The translations under genes and the position numbers were made by a program. Under the pieces are notes generated by a model that saw nothing but the letters and a program-made list of their open reading frames with translations, searched no databases and had not been told where the DNA came from. From Selaginella moellendorffii (lineage: Eukaryota > Streptophyta > Lycopodiopsida > Selaginellales > Selaginellaceae), in assembly GCF_000143415.4 (NCBI RefSeq), contig NW_003314261.1:372001-436000 (forward strand): a stretch of DNA of 64,000 nt, in the 5' to 3' direction. Of the stretch, positions 1 to 11,247 are shown piece by piece. The stretch's first letter is position 1. Each line of letters begins with the position of its first letter.

Positions 1-81
1 CACTGCCGATCATTCAATAACCTAGCTTTGCTCTCGTCTCTCCGTCTTCTCTTGGAAGTCCAAGCATTTTTCGATTGATCC

Positions 82-1854
82 ATGGCGGTAGGCGGTGGAG
101 TCGCGAGCGGTGGCAGCGCGAGGGCGGATCTCTACCGCGGCCACACGACCAAGTATGTGATCTTGGCGTGCATTGTGGCTGCCAGCGGAGGCTTGATCTT
201 TGGCTACGATGTGGGCATCTCAGGTAAGTTTGCGCGATCATCATGGTGGCTTTCTCCTCCTCTCCGGCTCTAAACTTTGCTTGTATGATCCATCCAGGTG
301 GTGTGACGTCCATGGACGATTTCCTGGAGAAGTTCTTCCCGGGTGTCAAGAGGCACAAGGACCTTGCCGCCAATGGCGATTCCGATTACTGCAAGTATGA
401 CAACCAGAAGCTCCAGGCCTTCACATCGTCGCTCTATCTCGCGGGCCTGGTTGCGAGCTTCCTCGCCTCGCATGTCACCAAGAAGTATGGACGCCGCCCA
501 TCCATCATTTGCGGAGGTCTCAGCTTTTTGGTTGGCGCAGTGCTCAATGGCGCTGCCGCCAATCTGGTCATGCTCATCCTCGGCCGGATTATGCTGGGTG
601 TTGGCGTGGGTTTTGGCAACCAGGTAACCGATGGATCATATACAACCACCAAAGACAACGTTTTGATCATGTCCTTTCTTTCTTTTCCAGGCAGTGCCAG
701 TCTATCTCTCAGAGATGGCACCCGCGAAGATCCGTGGCGCTCTAAATATCATGTTCCAGCTCGCCATCACGATTGGAATCCTGTGCGCGAATCTTATCAA
801 CTATGGAACCGCTAAGATTCCTGGCTGGGGATGGCGCCTCTCGCTTGGTCTCGCCGGAGTACCAGCCATTCTCATGAGCGTGGGTGGTCTTTTCTTGCCC
901 GAGACTCCAAACAGTTTGATCGAGCGTGGACGCTGCGACGAAGGTCGCCGCCTCCTCGTCAAGATCCGCGGCACCGAGGAAGTGGATGCCGAGTATGAAG
1001 ATATCAAAGAGGCGAGCGATCTCGCGGCTGCCATCGCTAGCCCCTTGAAGAACATTTTCGAGCGGAGGAGTCGTCCCCAGCTCATCTTGGCGACGTTGAT
1101 CCCATTCTTCCAGCAGTTCACGGGGATCAACGCTATCATGTTCTATGCCCCGGTGCTCTTCCAGACGATCGGATTTGGCAGCGACGCATCGCTCTACTCG
1201 GCCGTGATCACCGGCGCTGTCAATGTCGTGGCTACCCTCGTCTCGATCGCGCTTGTCGATCGGTTGGGCCGCCGCTTCTTCTTCTTGCAAGCTGGAGTCC
1301 AAATGTTCGTCTCACAGGTAAGCAGCATGCTTCTCTAGATCGATCGAAGTTCTCATTCTTCCTTTCTAAATCCATAGGTGGTGGTGGCGGTGATCTTGGG
1401 CGTCAAGTTTGGAGGAACCAAGGAGCTGGACAAAGTTTACGCTGTGATCGTCGTGATCGTGATATGCTGCTACGTCTCTGCCTTTGCCTGGTCTTGGGGG
1501 CCCTTGGGCTGGCTCGTTCCCAGCGAGATTTTCCCACTGGAGACGCGATCGGCCGGGCAAGCGATCACGGTGGCAGTTAATCTCTTCTTCACCTTCGTCA
1601 TTGCCCAGGCGTTCCTCAGCATGATGTGCCATATGAAGTTCGGGATCTTCCTGTTCTTCGCGGCCTGGGTGGCGATCATGTCAGTCTTCGTCTTCTGGTT
1701 CATACCCGAGACCAAGAACGTTCCAATCGAGGAGATGATGGGTGTGTGGAGAAAGCACTGGTTTTGGAGGAGGATTGTCCCGGACCAAGATCCTCCGGTT
1801 ATCCCATACAAGCAGGATGATGAAAGCAAGATGGGCGTAGAGATGACAAACTAA
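82..1854 (+). CDS. STP-type sugar/H+ symporter (monosaccharide transporter), copy 1, 4 exons
   Basis: A plasma-membrane MFS hexose-proton symporter of the plant STP family. Exons are 82-223, 298-623, 691-1317 and 1378-1854; all introns are GT-AG and 60-74 nt. The spliced product is 523 aa, the usual STP length. Family signatures visible are [14 protein letters not shown] in TM1, KYGRRPS after TM2, [12 protein letters not shown] before the central loop, [17 protein letters not shown] in TM7, DRLGRR, and [18 protein letters not shown] in TM10-11, followed by [11 protein letters not shown]. The start at 82 gives the normal short cytosolic N-terminus before TM1. It heads a tandem array whose other members (2401 and 5091) are close paralogues of each other and more distant from this copy. 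The substrate is probably glucose or another hexose (family knowledge); specificity cannot be read from sequence. Confidence 0.93.
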
Positions 1855-2400
1855 AGATCACTGAGTGAGAAGAACTAAGTAGGATGAAGACTAAAAAATG
1901 TAAAAATCTATCACTCTCAACTTTACGGCTAAGACCAACACTCAAAAACGCTAGAAACTTTCATACCGTGTTGTCTGGTAATGCGGGACAATCCGAGGAT
2001 TCTGGCTCGTTCTGGAGGTCTTCTTTGTCCTACGTCATGATATATTTCAGTGAACTCGGGTCTACGAAGCTTGCTACTCATACCTCGAGATAATCTTTTG
2101 CCCTCGGCTCCTCCTGGGACTCGCTATCTTCATCGTCCTTGTCCTACGCACCTCGGTCAATTTCACTGCACGAGGAAGATGGAAACTGTCCGCTGACTCA
2201 AGTAGATCCGAAGTCTCTAGCTCGTGGTTGTCCTCCTCCTACACCAAAGAAAGTTCTTGCACGAGGAAGAAGAAGGATGGAAATCTAAGAATTTGCCGCC
2301 ATGGTCACGGCGACACAAAGAAGCACTCAATTCTACGCGAAGACTAGTAACACGATCAAGCCGCCGATCGATCGAGCTGGGAGATCCCTCTTTGGAATCT
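1855..2400. other. Spacer between transporter copies 1 and 2
   Basis: No gene seen. The stretch from about 1,884 to 1,945 (3' flank of copy 1) recurs at 4,935-4,995 and 7,589-7,650, where it marks the same position within each array unit. Confidence 0.6.
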
Positions 2401-4068
2401 ATGGCCGGAAGGAGAATTCGTGCAATGGCGAATGGTGGCGGCTTGACAACCGAGCTCTACAAGGGACGGACAACGTCTTACGTGATCCTCGCTTGCATTG
2501 TGGCCGCGTGTGGAGGCTTGACCATTGGCTACGAAATTGGAATCTCAGGCAAGACCAGATTTGTCATCGATCTATCGCGAATTTCCTTCGTTTTATCACA
2601 GGTGGTATGACATTCATGCCCGCATTCTTGGAGAAATTCAATTTCCACAGCCGTGACGACGACTCTCCATTCTACTACTGCCAGAATGAAGATAAGCGAC
2701 TCATCATCTTCACGTCCTCGCTCTATCTCGTGGGCATCGCGGCCAGCTTGCTGGCCTCTCACGTCACGAAGATTTACGGGCGGCGGCTATCGATCCTCTG
2801 TGGAGGCCTCTGTTCCCTCGTCGGTGCCGTGCTCAGTGGTGCCGCTCAAAATCTAGCCATGCTCATCTTGGGACGAATCATGCATGGCATCGGCCTTGGC
2901 TTTGGCAATCAGGTGATTGGATGATCGGTTCGCAACAAAAAACGATTTGATTCCTCGAATGCTCTGTCCAGGCAGTGCCGCTCTATCTTGCAGAGATGGC
3001 GCCGGCAAAGATCCGGGGAGCGCTCATCATCATGTTTCAGCTCGCCATCACTATCGGGATCCTCTGCGCGAATCTCATCAACTATGGCTCCCTCTGGGGC
3101 TGGCGCCTCTCCCTTGGTCTCGCCGGAGTACCAGCCATCCTCATGACCATGGGCGGATTTTTCTTGCCCGAGACTCCAAATAGTTTGATCGAGCGTGGGC
3201 GTTACGAGGAGGCTCGCCGCCTCCTCACGAAGATCCGCGGGACCGAGGAGGTGGATGCCGAGTACGAAGACATCAAAGAGGCAAGCGAGCTCGCAGTGAC
3301 AAACCCTTTCAAGGCCATCTTCCAGAGAAAGAATCGCCCCCAGCTCGTCATGGCGACCATGATCCCATTCTTCCAGCAGTTCACGGGGATCAATGCGATC
3401 ATGTTCTACGCCCTGGTGCTCTTCAAGAAGCTTGGATTTGGCACCGATGCGTCGCTCTACTCAGCCGTGATCACTGGCGCTGTGAACGTCATGGCCACGC
3501 TCGTCGCCATCACCTTCGTTGATAAGTGCGGCCGCCGCGCGCTCTTCCTGGAAGCTGGAGTCCAAATGTTCTTCACCCAGGTGAGAGATGGATTGATTGC
3601 TTCTCTTTCTTGATCCATCGACTAAAACTCTTTGCACGATCATAGATGGCGATTGGGTTGATCTTTGCGATCATTACACCATTGTCCAAATCTTTTGCCG
3701 TGATCGTCGTGATCATGATTTGCATCTACGTCTCATCCTTTGCATGGTCATGGGGGCCGCTGGGATGGCTCATTGAGATCTTCACACTGGAGACGCGGTC
3801 CGTCGGCCAGGGAATCAATGTGGCTGTCAACTTCCTCTTCACCTTCGTCATTGCGCAAGCTTTCCTCGCAATGCTATGTCACATGACGTACGGAATCTTC
3901 TTCTTCTTCGCAGCTTGGGTGTTGGTCATGTCCCTCTTCGTCTACTTCTTTCTTCCCGAGACCAAGAGCATTCCCATCGAGGAGATGACCAGCGTTTGGA
4001 GGAGGCACTGGTATTGGAAGAGGTTCGTTCCAGACGAGGATCCTCCAGCTCTTCCTTCCTATAAGTGA
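2401..4068 (+). CDS. STP-type sugar transporter, copy 2, 4 exons, with altered motifs
   Basis: Exons are 2401-2548, 2602-2912, 2972-3580 and 3646-4068, giving 496 aa. Intron 1 starts with GC rather than GT (CAG then GCAAGA), and the same is true in copy 3. The reading frame is intact, but several near-invariant STP features differ from copy 3. TM1 reads [13 protein letters not shown] instead of [14 protein letters not shown] 12-bp deletion removes four residues before WGWRLSL. A 6-bp deletion removes the PS pair from the GWLIPSEIF motif, leaving [16 protein letters not shown] replaces FYAPVLFQK, and DKCGRR replaces DKWGRR. It is probably still translated, but transport activity is doubtful (inference). 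Its 3' flank runs directly into a copied fragment of the fibrillin gene. Confidence 0.85.
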
Positions 4069-4341
4069 GATCGGTACTGATCAATCGAGCTAGACGATAA
4101 GCGAGGAGCTTTCACTGCCGAGAGGAAAAACTGTCTAGTACCTCTTGGAAGGAAAAGCAACTCTTCTGTTCTCTGTGAAACCAAAACCTTATATTGATTG
4201 TAAGCTTTTGAGTAGAAAAAATTACCACAACGATGGCATCAAGAGGCTTCCTTCCTTGACGAGCAAGAAGACGCGCCCTCCATCGCCATGGGAGATTCGC
4301 AGGTCCTCGTCCAAGTAAGTGGTGAGCAGCCACGACTGGGC
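4069..4341 (-). pseudogene. Duplicated 3' end of the fibrillin-1 gene (copy A)
   Basis: This stretch matches 8,060-8,341, the 3' flank and last part of the final exon of the fibrillin gene, in the same orientation. It stops abruptly inside that exon where transporter exon 3 sequence begins. The boundary shares the 5-bp microhomology TGGGC (4,337-4,341) with both parents. It is a passenger of the tandem duplication with no promoter or upstream exons. Confidence 0.85.
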
Positions 4342-4900
4342 CGCCGCTTCTTCTTCTTGCAAGCTGGAGTCCAAATGTTCGTCTTAAGCAGCATGCTTCT
4401 CTAGATCGATCGAAGTTCTCACTCTTCCATTCTAAATCCGTAGGTGGTGGTGGCGGCGTCAAGTTTGGAGGAACCAAGGAGCTGGACAAAGTTTACGCTG
4501 TGATCGTCGTGATCGTGATATGCTGCTACGTCTCTGCCTTTGCCTGGTCTTGGGGACCCTTGGGCTGGCTCGTTCCCAGCGAGATTTTCCCACTGGAGAC
4601 GCGATCGGCCGGGCAAGCGATCACGGTGGCAGTTAATCTCTTCTTCACCTTCGTCATTGCGCAGGCGTTCCTCAGCATGATGTGCCATATGAAGTTCGGG
4701 ATCTTCCTGTTCTTCGCGGCCTGGGTGGCGATCATGTCAGTCTTCATCTTCTGGAGACCAAGAACGTTCCAATCGAGGAGATGATCGGTGTGTGGAGAAA
4801 GCACTGGTTTTGGAGGAGGATTGTCCCGGACCAAGATCCTCCGGTTATCCCATACAAGCAGGATGATGAAAGCAAGATGGGCATAGAGATGACAAACTAA
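4337..4900 (+). pseudogene. Truncated copy-1-like transporter fragment (end of exon 3, intron 3, exon 4)
   Basis: It corresponds to 1,265-1,854 of copy 1. It begins in mid exon 3 at [15 protein letters not shown] and has lost the splice donor of that exon. Two 10-bp deletions, one near the start of exon 4 and one near FIFW, shift the frame, although the last 35 codons are still readable in another frame. No 5' exons are present, so this is a non-functional remnant of the duplicated unit. Confidence 0.88.
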
Positions 4901-5090
4901 AAATCATTGAGCAAGAACTATAGAACTAAGTAGGATGAAGACCAAGAAATGTAAAAATCTATCACTCTCAACTTTATGGCCAAGACCAACACTCAAGAAT
5001 TCGCCACCGTGGTCACGGCGACACAAAGAAGCATTCAATTCTACGCGAAGACTAGTGCCAGATCGATCGGGAGATCCCTCTTTGGAATCT

Positions 5091-6788
5091 ATGGCCGGAA
5101 GGAAAATTCGTGGAGTTGCGAATGGTGGCGGCTTGAGAGCCGGGCTCTACAAGGGACGGACAACGTCTTACGTGATCCTCGCTTGCATTGTGGCCGCGTG
5201 TGGAGGCTTGATCTTTGGCTACGAAGTGGGAATCTCAGGCAAGACCAGATTTGTCATCGATCTATCGCGAATTTCCTTCGTTTGATCACAGGTGGTATGA
5301 CATCCATGCCCGCATTCTTGGAGAAATTCAATTTCCACAGCCGTGACGACGACTCTCCATTCTACTACTGCCAGAATGAAGATCAGCGACTCACCATCTT
5401 CACGTCCTCGCTCTATCTCGCGGGCATCGCGGCCAGCTTGCTGGCCTCTCACGTCACGAAGATTTACGGGCGGCGGCTATCGATCCTCTGTGGAGGCCTC
5501 TGTTCCCTCGTCGGTGCCGTGCTCAGTGGTGCCGCTCAATATCTACCCATGCTCATCTTGGGACGAATCATGCATGGCATCGGCCTTGGCTTTGGCAATC
5601 AGGTGAGTGGATTATCGGTTCGCAACAAAAAACGATTCGATTCCTCGAATGCTCTGTCCAGGCAGTGCCGCTCTATCTATCAGAGATGGCGCCGGCAAAG
5701 ATCCGGGGAGCGCTCAACATCATGTTTCAGCTCGCCATCACTATGGGGATCCTCTGCGCGAATCTCATCAACTATGGCTCCCTCCAAATCCGGGATTGGG
5801 GCTGGCGCCTCTCCCTTGGTCTCGCCGGAGTACCAGCCAGCCTCATGACCATGGGCGGATTTTTCTTGCCCGAGACTCCAAATAGTTTGATCGAGCGTGG
5901 GCGTTACGAGGAGGCTCGCCGCCTCCTCACGAAGATCCGCGGGACCGAGGAGGTGGATGCCGAGTACGAAGATATCAAAGAGGCAAGCGAGCTCGCAGTG
6001 ACAAACCCTTTCAAGGCCATCTTCCAGAGAAAGAATCGCCCCCAGCTCGTCATGGCGACCATGATGCCATTCTTCCAGCAGTTCACGGGGATCAATGCGA
6101 TCATGTTCTACGCCCCGGTGCTCTTCCAGAAGCTTGGATTTGGCACCGATGCGTCGCTCTACTCAGCCGTGATCACTGGCGCTGTGAACGTCATGGCCAC
6201 GCTCGTCGCCATCACCTTCGTTGATAAGTGGGGCCGCCGCGCGCTCTTCCTGGAAGCTGGAGTCCAAATGTTCTTCACCCAGGTGAGAGATGGATTGGTT
6301 GCTTCTCTCTCTTGATCCATCGACTAAAACTCTTTGCACGATCATAGGTGGCGATTGGGTTGATCTTTGCGATCATTACACCATTGTCCAAACCTTTTGC
6401 CGTGATCGTCGTGATCGTGATTTGCATCTACGTCTCATCCTTTGCATGGTCATGGGGGCCGCTGGGATGGCTCATTCCCAGCGAGATCTTCACACTGGAG
6501 ACGCGGTCCGTCGGCCAGGGAATCAATGTGGCTGTCAACTTCCTCTTCACCTTCGTCATTGCGCAAGCTTTCCTCGCAATGCTATGCCACATGACGTACG
6601 GGATCTTCTTGTTCTTCGCAGCTTGGGTGTTGGTCATGTCCCTCTTCGTCTACTTCTTTCTTCCCGAGACCAAGAGTGTTCCTATCGAGGAGATGACCAG
6701 CGTTTGGAGGAGGCACTGGTATTGGAAGAGGTTCGTTCCAGACGAGGATCCTCCAGCTCTTCCTTCCTATAAGCGAGATCGGTACTGA
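5091..6788 (+). CDS. STP-type sugar transporter, copy 3, 4 exons
   Basis: Exons are 5091-5238, 5292-5602, 5662-6282 and 6348-6788, giving 506 aa. Intron 1 is GC-AG (donor at 5239); the others are GT-AG. The STP signatures are complete: [71 protein letters not shown] and [11 protein letters not shown]. It is near-identical to copy 2 at DNA level but keeps the conserved residues copy 2 has lost, so it is the better candidate for the functional member of the recent pair. Like copy 2 it is followed by a copied fibrillin tail. Confidence 0.92.
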
Positions 6789-7022
6789 TCAATCGAGCTA
6801 GACGATAAGCGAGGAGCTTTCACTGCCGAGAGGAAAAACTCTCTAGTACCTCTTGGATGTTCTGTCCTCTGTGAAACCAAAACCTTAGATTGATTGTTCG
6901 CTTTTGAGTAGAAAAAATTACCACGACGATGGTATCAAGGGGCTTCCTTCCTTGACGAGCAAGAAGACGCGCCCTCCATCGCCACGGGAGATTCGCAGGT
7001 CCTCGTCCAAGTAGCCACGACT
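6789..7022 (-). pseudogene. Duplicated 3' end of the fibrillin-1 gene (copy B)
   Basis: This is the same fragment as at 4,069-4,341 with small internal deletions, ending at the same junction with transporter exon 3. The identical breakpoint means this copy and copy A descend from one original junction rather than two independent events. Confidence 0.83.
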
Positions 7023-7553
7023 GGACCGCCGCTTCTTCTTCTTGCAAGCTGGAGTCCAAATGTGCTTCTCTAGATCGATCGAAGTTCTCACTCTTCCATT
7101 CTAAATCCATAGGTGGTGGTGGCGGTGATCTTGGGCGTCAAGTTTGGAGGAACCAAAGAGCTGGATAAAGTTTACGCTGTGATCGTCGTGATCGTGATAT
7201 GCTGCTACGTCTCTGCCTTTGCCTGGTCTTGGGGACCCTTTCGTTCCCAGCGAGATTTTCCCACTGGAGACGCGATCGGCCGGGCAAGCGATAATCTCTT
7301 CTTCACCTTCGTCATCGCGCAGGCGTTCCTCAGCATGTGCCATATGAAGTTCGGGATCTTCCTGTTCTTCGCGGCCTGGGTGGCGATCATGTCAGTCTTC
7401 TCTTCTGATTCATACCCGAGACCAAGAACGTTAGATGATGGGTGTGTGGAGAAAGCACTGTCTTTGGAGGAGGATTGTCCCGGACCAAGATCCTCCGGTT
7501 ATCCCATACAAGCAGGATGATGAAAGCAAGATGGGCGTAGAGATGACAAACTA
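7018..7553 (+). pseudogene. Second truncated copy-1-like transporter fragment
   Basis: It starts at the same point in exon 3 as the fragment at 4,337 and continues through intron 3 and exon 4. It has multiple short deletions: around WSWGPLGW, in SAGQAI, at MMCHM, and a larger one before the PETKN region that shifts the frame. It cannot encode a transporter. Confidence 0.86.
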
Positions 7554-8072
7554 AAGACCATTGAGCGAGAACTATAGGACTAAGTACGATGAAGACGAAA
7601 AACTGTAAAAATCTATCACTCTCAACTTTACGGCTAAGACCAACACTCGAGAATTCGCGGCCGCGGTCACGGCGAGACAAAGAAGCATTCAATTCTGCCG
7701 TGCTCGTCGTGATCGTGATTTGCATCTACGTCTCATCCTTTGCATGGTCATGGGGGACGCTGGGATGGCTCATTCCCAGCGAGATCTTCACACTGGAGAC
7801 GCGGTCCGTCGGCCAGGGAATCAATGTGGCTGTCAACTTCCTCTTCACCTTCGTCATTGCGCAAGCTTTCCTCGCAATGCTATGCCACATGATGTCCGTC
7901 TTGTTCTTCGCAGCTTGGGTGTTGGTCATGTCCCTCTTCGTCTACTTCTTTCTTCCCGAGACCAAGAGTGTTCCCATCGAGAAGATGACCAGCGTTTGGA
8001 GGAGGCACTAGTATTGGAAGAGGTTCGTTCCAGACGAGGATCCTCCAGATAAGCGAGATCGGTATCCGGCAG
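7554..8072 (+). pseudogene. Exon-4-only transporter remnant fused to a 5' leader
   Basis: The leader that precedes copy 3 (compare 4,929-5,040) is joined at about 7,697 directly to a copy-2/3-like exon 4. Exons 1-3 are missing. The exon 4 copy has a small deletion after CHM and an in-frame TAG in place of W in the RRHWYWKR motif (about 8,009). It is the most reduced member of the array and lies against the intact fibrillin gene. Confidence 0.85.
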
Positions 8073-8221
8073 AGGACTGATCAGTCGAGCTAGACGATCA
8101 GCGAGGAGCTTTCAGTGCCGAGAGGAAAAACTGTCTAGTACCTCTTGGAAGGAAAAGCAACTCTTCTGTTCTCTCTGAAACCAAAACCTTATATTGATTG
8201 TAAGCTTTTGAGTAGAAAAAA

Positions 8222-9508
8222 TTACCACGACGATGGTATCAAGGGGCTGCCTTCCTTGACGAGCAAGAAGACGCCCCCTCCATCGCCACGGGAGATGCGC
8301 AGGTCCTCGTCCAAGTAAGTGGTAAGCAGCCACGACTGGGCTTTGTTGCCTGGTATCGAAAACTTAAGAGGTGGCTGACCTGAGAGTGTGCGCGCCACCG
8401 AGTTCGCAGCGTCTTGCAGGGGACGAAGAGCGTCTTGAGCTGGTGTGAGATCGATTTTACGTCCCATGAAGTCGACGGTGTCGGGGAGTTCAACGGAATC
8501 TGTGAGCTGCGGTGTTCCAATCACTCCTTCCTCGAATTTAATCTGCGTTAAAGAGGAAGAACTTGTTAGTTATGAAACATGTATGCAGCGTAGAAGAAAA
8601 CCAGGCTCCAAGTTTTCTAAGCCAGTTATCGCTTCTAAACGCTACACTCTCTCTTGAGCAACCTATTGTGGCTTCTGCTGAGTGGCTTCCCAAGCAGAAG
8701 TGTATCTCTGTTGCTCGTCAAGGTCTAACCAAACCAGACAAATCACGAACACTAAGAAACAATGATCTTACTTGCACGCGCTTTGGACTCCTGACTTCGA
8801 ACGAAGCTGATGCGCTAAACGATGTGGTTGCCAAAGGACCCACAAAACTCACAGAATTTTGGACTGTCAGTGCGTTGGAATCAACAGTCTGGGAGATCTC
8901 TCCAACTTTTACCAGCGGCAAAGTTCCCGCTGCTAAGAGAGGAAAGAGCTCCGAGAAAGAAGTGTATCTAGAATCAGATGAAAATCTTAGTCGACCAAGA
9001 GGCAAGAGCAAAGAGAGAGAGAGAAAAGAGGAAGAACTAAAAGGACTTACGCGAGGATCCATTTGCCATTGAGCACGGCCAATGCTTCGGTCGGAGCTGG
9101 AGTTGGATTCTTAGCTTCTAGCTGAGTGATGAGCTCATTCACCTCGGCTCTAGTCTCGCTGCTAGCTTTAAGACCTCGCTCTGTTCCATACAAAGAATCC
9201 AGCAGCGCCTTCTTAAGCCCCTCTGTATCGCCATCCTTCTCTTTCTCGTCGGACACCGCAGTTCCTACTCCATTCCCTGCCTTGCTCGCCTTCTTCTCAG
9301 CGGCACCCTCGCCCCATTCGTCGTTCCCATCCGACGCCAAAGCCTGCAATCTGTGCCTGGCACCCAGAGACAACCTAGTAGCAGTGGCAATTGACCTGAT
9401 CGAAGGGCCGCTGTGGAGGAAATGCGCGCTGGCGCGCTCGCGGGACGGCGATGGGCATGCGTTCGCAACGCCGAGCCTCGGGAACGCCTCGGAAGAGATC
9501 GCCGCCAT
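8222..9508 (-). CDS. FBN1: Fibrillin 1 / plastoglobulin (PAP-fibrillin), plastid lipid-associated protein
   Basis: Exons on the minus strand are 9508-9051, 8967-8772 and 8542-8222, giving 324 aa. The first about 75 residues are rich in S, A and R and look like a chloroplast transit peptide. An acidic, lysine-rich linker follows, then the PAP/fibrillin domain (about 95-324) with [86 protein letters not shown], and the C-terminal [19 protein letters not shown] and LVKEGSPL. This matches the FBN1 type, which coats plastoglobules and supports photoprotection under light stress (family knowledge). Its 3' end faces the transporter array, and its last exon was copied twice into that array. Confidence 0.92.
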
Positions 9509-11247
9509 GATCTGTGTGATCAAGCCAATTGGTTCTTTCAATGCCACGTATGTGAAAACCCTGTCTAATATCTCGTGGTTACTCTGTCCAATCGTAGGAA
9601 TATAACACGTTTTGTCAGACAATAGAATATTCTTTCTTTTTTATCGAAAAAGCATCAACTTTTTTTCCCACGAATAGTGTTTTGAAAGGATCATAGCAGC
9701 AAATACATTTATTGAAAGGTATCTTCACCACTTGATTTAAAAGATAAAGTTTTAGTTTTTATGATAATGTAAAATCATATATTTTCATATGTGATTAATA
9801 TCTATATTCTAAAAATTACTCCCGAGAATATCTTGTATTTATTTTAATTGCTATCTCAAAATAAAAATCTAGGAAAGGAATTACTGAGTGCTCAGCTGAG
9901 ACCATAGAAAATCTAATCTAACTCTCTCTACTCACTCAGGCCTTTTGAGTCCCTGTTCATAAATTCCTCTGAACTGAGGTTTAGAGTAGTTTACATATAA
10001 CACTCTATCATTTAATCCTTAAAAGTAAGCTTCCTCTTCAAGCACAAGAAACCATTAACCTATAGTATGTTCATGTTGAATGTCAAACATATCAATGAAC
10101 AAGACTTGTAAGTTTCAGCTTTCATCTTCTAGTGGTGTATATGAAATTGCCATATTAGTAAACAGGTCCACTTCTTAGCCACATGACATTTATTAATGAC
10201 CATTTTAGGAATATCTTATATACCAAAGTTAAGAGTTAAACATTTGATGAACCAATCACCTATAAATAATCCATTAAATACTTAAAATCTTTGTCTTTTA
10301 TAGTGTATTAAATACTTACTAAAATTAAGGGGTTTGAATTAATAATTTAAGAATCTTTAAAAAGTACAATGAATTAAGTTTATTTAAATCATGGCACAAC
10401 ATAACTTCATCCACTAAAGCTGAAATGCCCTTGGAATTGTTATTGTTGTCATATGCCTATATGGCTAGGCAACAATTGGGATATGTGTTATTTTTCAAGT
10501 ATTAAATAAAGTTTTTCTCAATTGAGATATAATTGTGGAGTTTCATCACCATTGCCAAAAAATCTCCTCAAAAATGCAATTAACATGAAAAATACAAAGG
10601 GATTGAGAGGAAATGTAATGCTTACCAATTTATTCTAGTAGTGATGTTTATAATCAGCAACTTTATTAATATAATGTGCATTATACCATATAATTCACAA
10701 TGGATGGATGCAATTCACATTCTAGCACTTCAATTTGAAGGTGATGTTCATGGAATACAGGAATTTTACAAGAAAACATGTTAATTATTAATTTTATAAA
10801 GACCAATGTACAATAAGTTTTATTTGGAAAAGGTTTTAAATATATAAAACCATTTATTAATCACTAGGCTTACTAAGCTTTAACAGTGATGATGTAAAGT
10901 TAGTTAGTTTTACAAATGGATTGAAAATGTATGTTGAGAATCTAATTAGTAATAAATAAAATTTATCACTAATCACATAGAATGAATTTACATCCCACCT
11001 AAAAAAGACTATCCACTAAATACTTTTGAACAAGTAATTTTTTGTTATTATATAGATCATATTTAACAAATGATAAGTATTGTTTCCAAAAGTAAAATGT
11101 TATATAAGATTTAAAAATAATTAATAAATCTAAATAAACTTAAAGTAAACTATATAGTAATAATTATATATAATAGTTTTTTTTTAGGATATTAGATTCC
11201 CGCCACAGCTTAAATGTTGAAATGAGGAATTAGGGTTTACATAGGGT
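9509..11247. other. AT-rich intergenic region
   Basis: Strongly AT-rich with no ORF or motif I can support. It contains the upstream regions of the divergent fibrillin and NUP43 genes; no clear core promoter element could be assigned. Confidence 0.6.

Noticed and set aside
7649-7663. GAATTCGCGGCCGC, identical to an EcoRI/NotI cloning adapter
   Set aside because: The parallel positions at 4,998 and 2,288 carry naturally diverged versions of the same sequence, so it is native leader sequence and not a cloning artefact.
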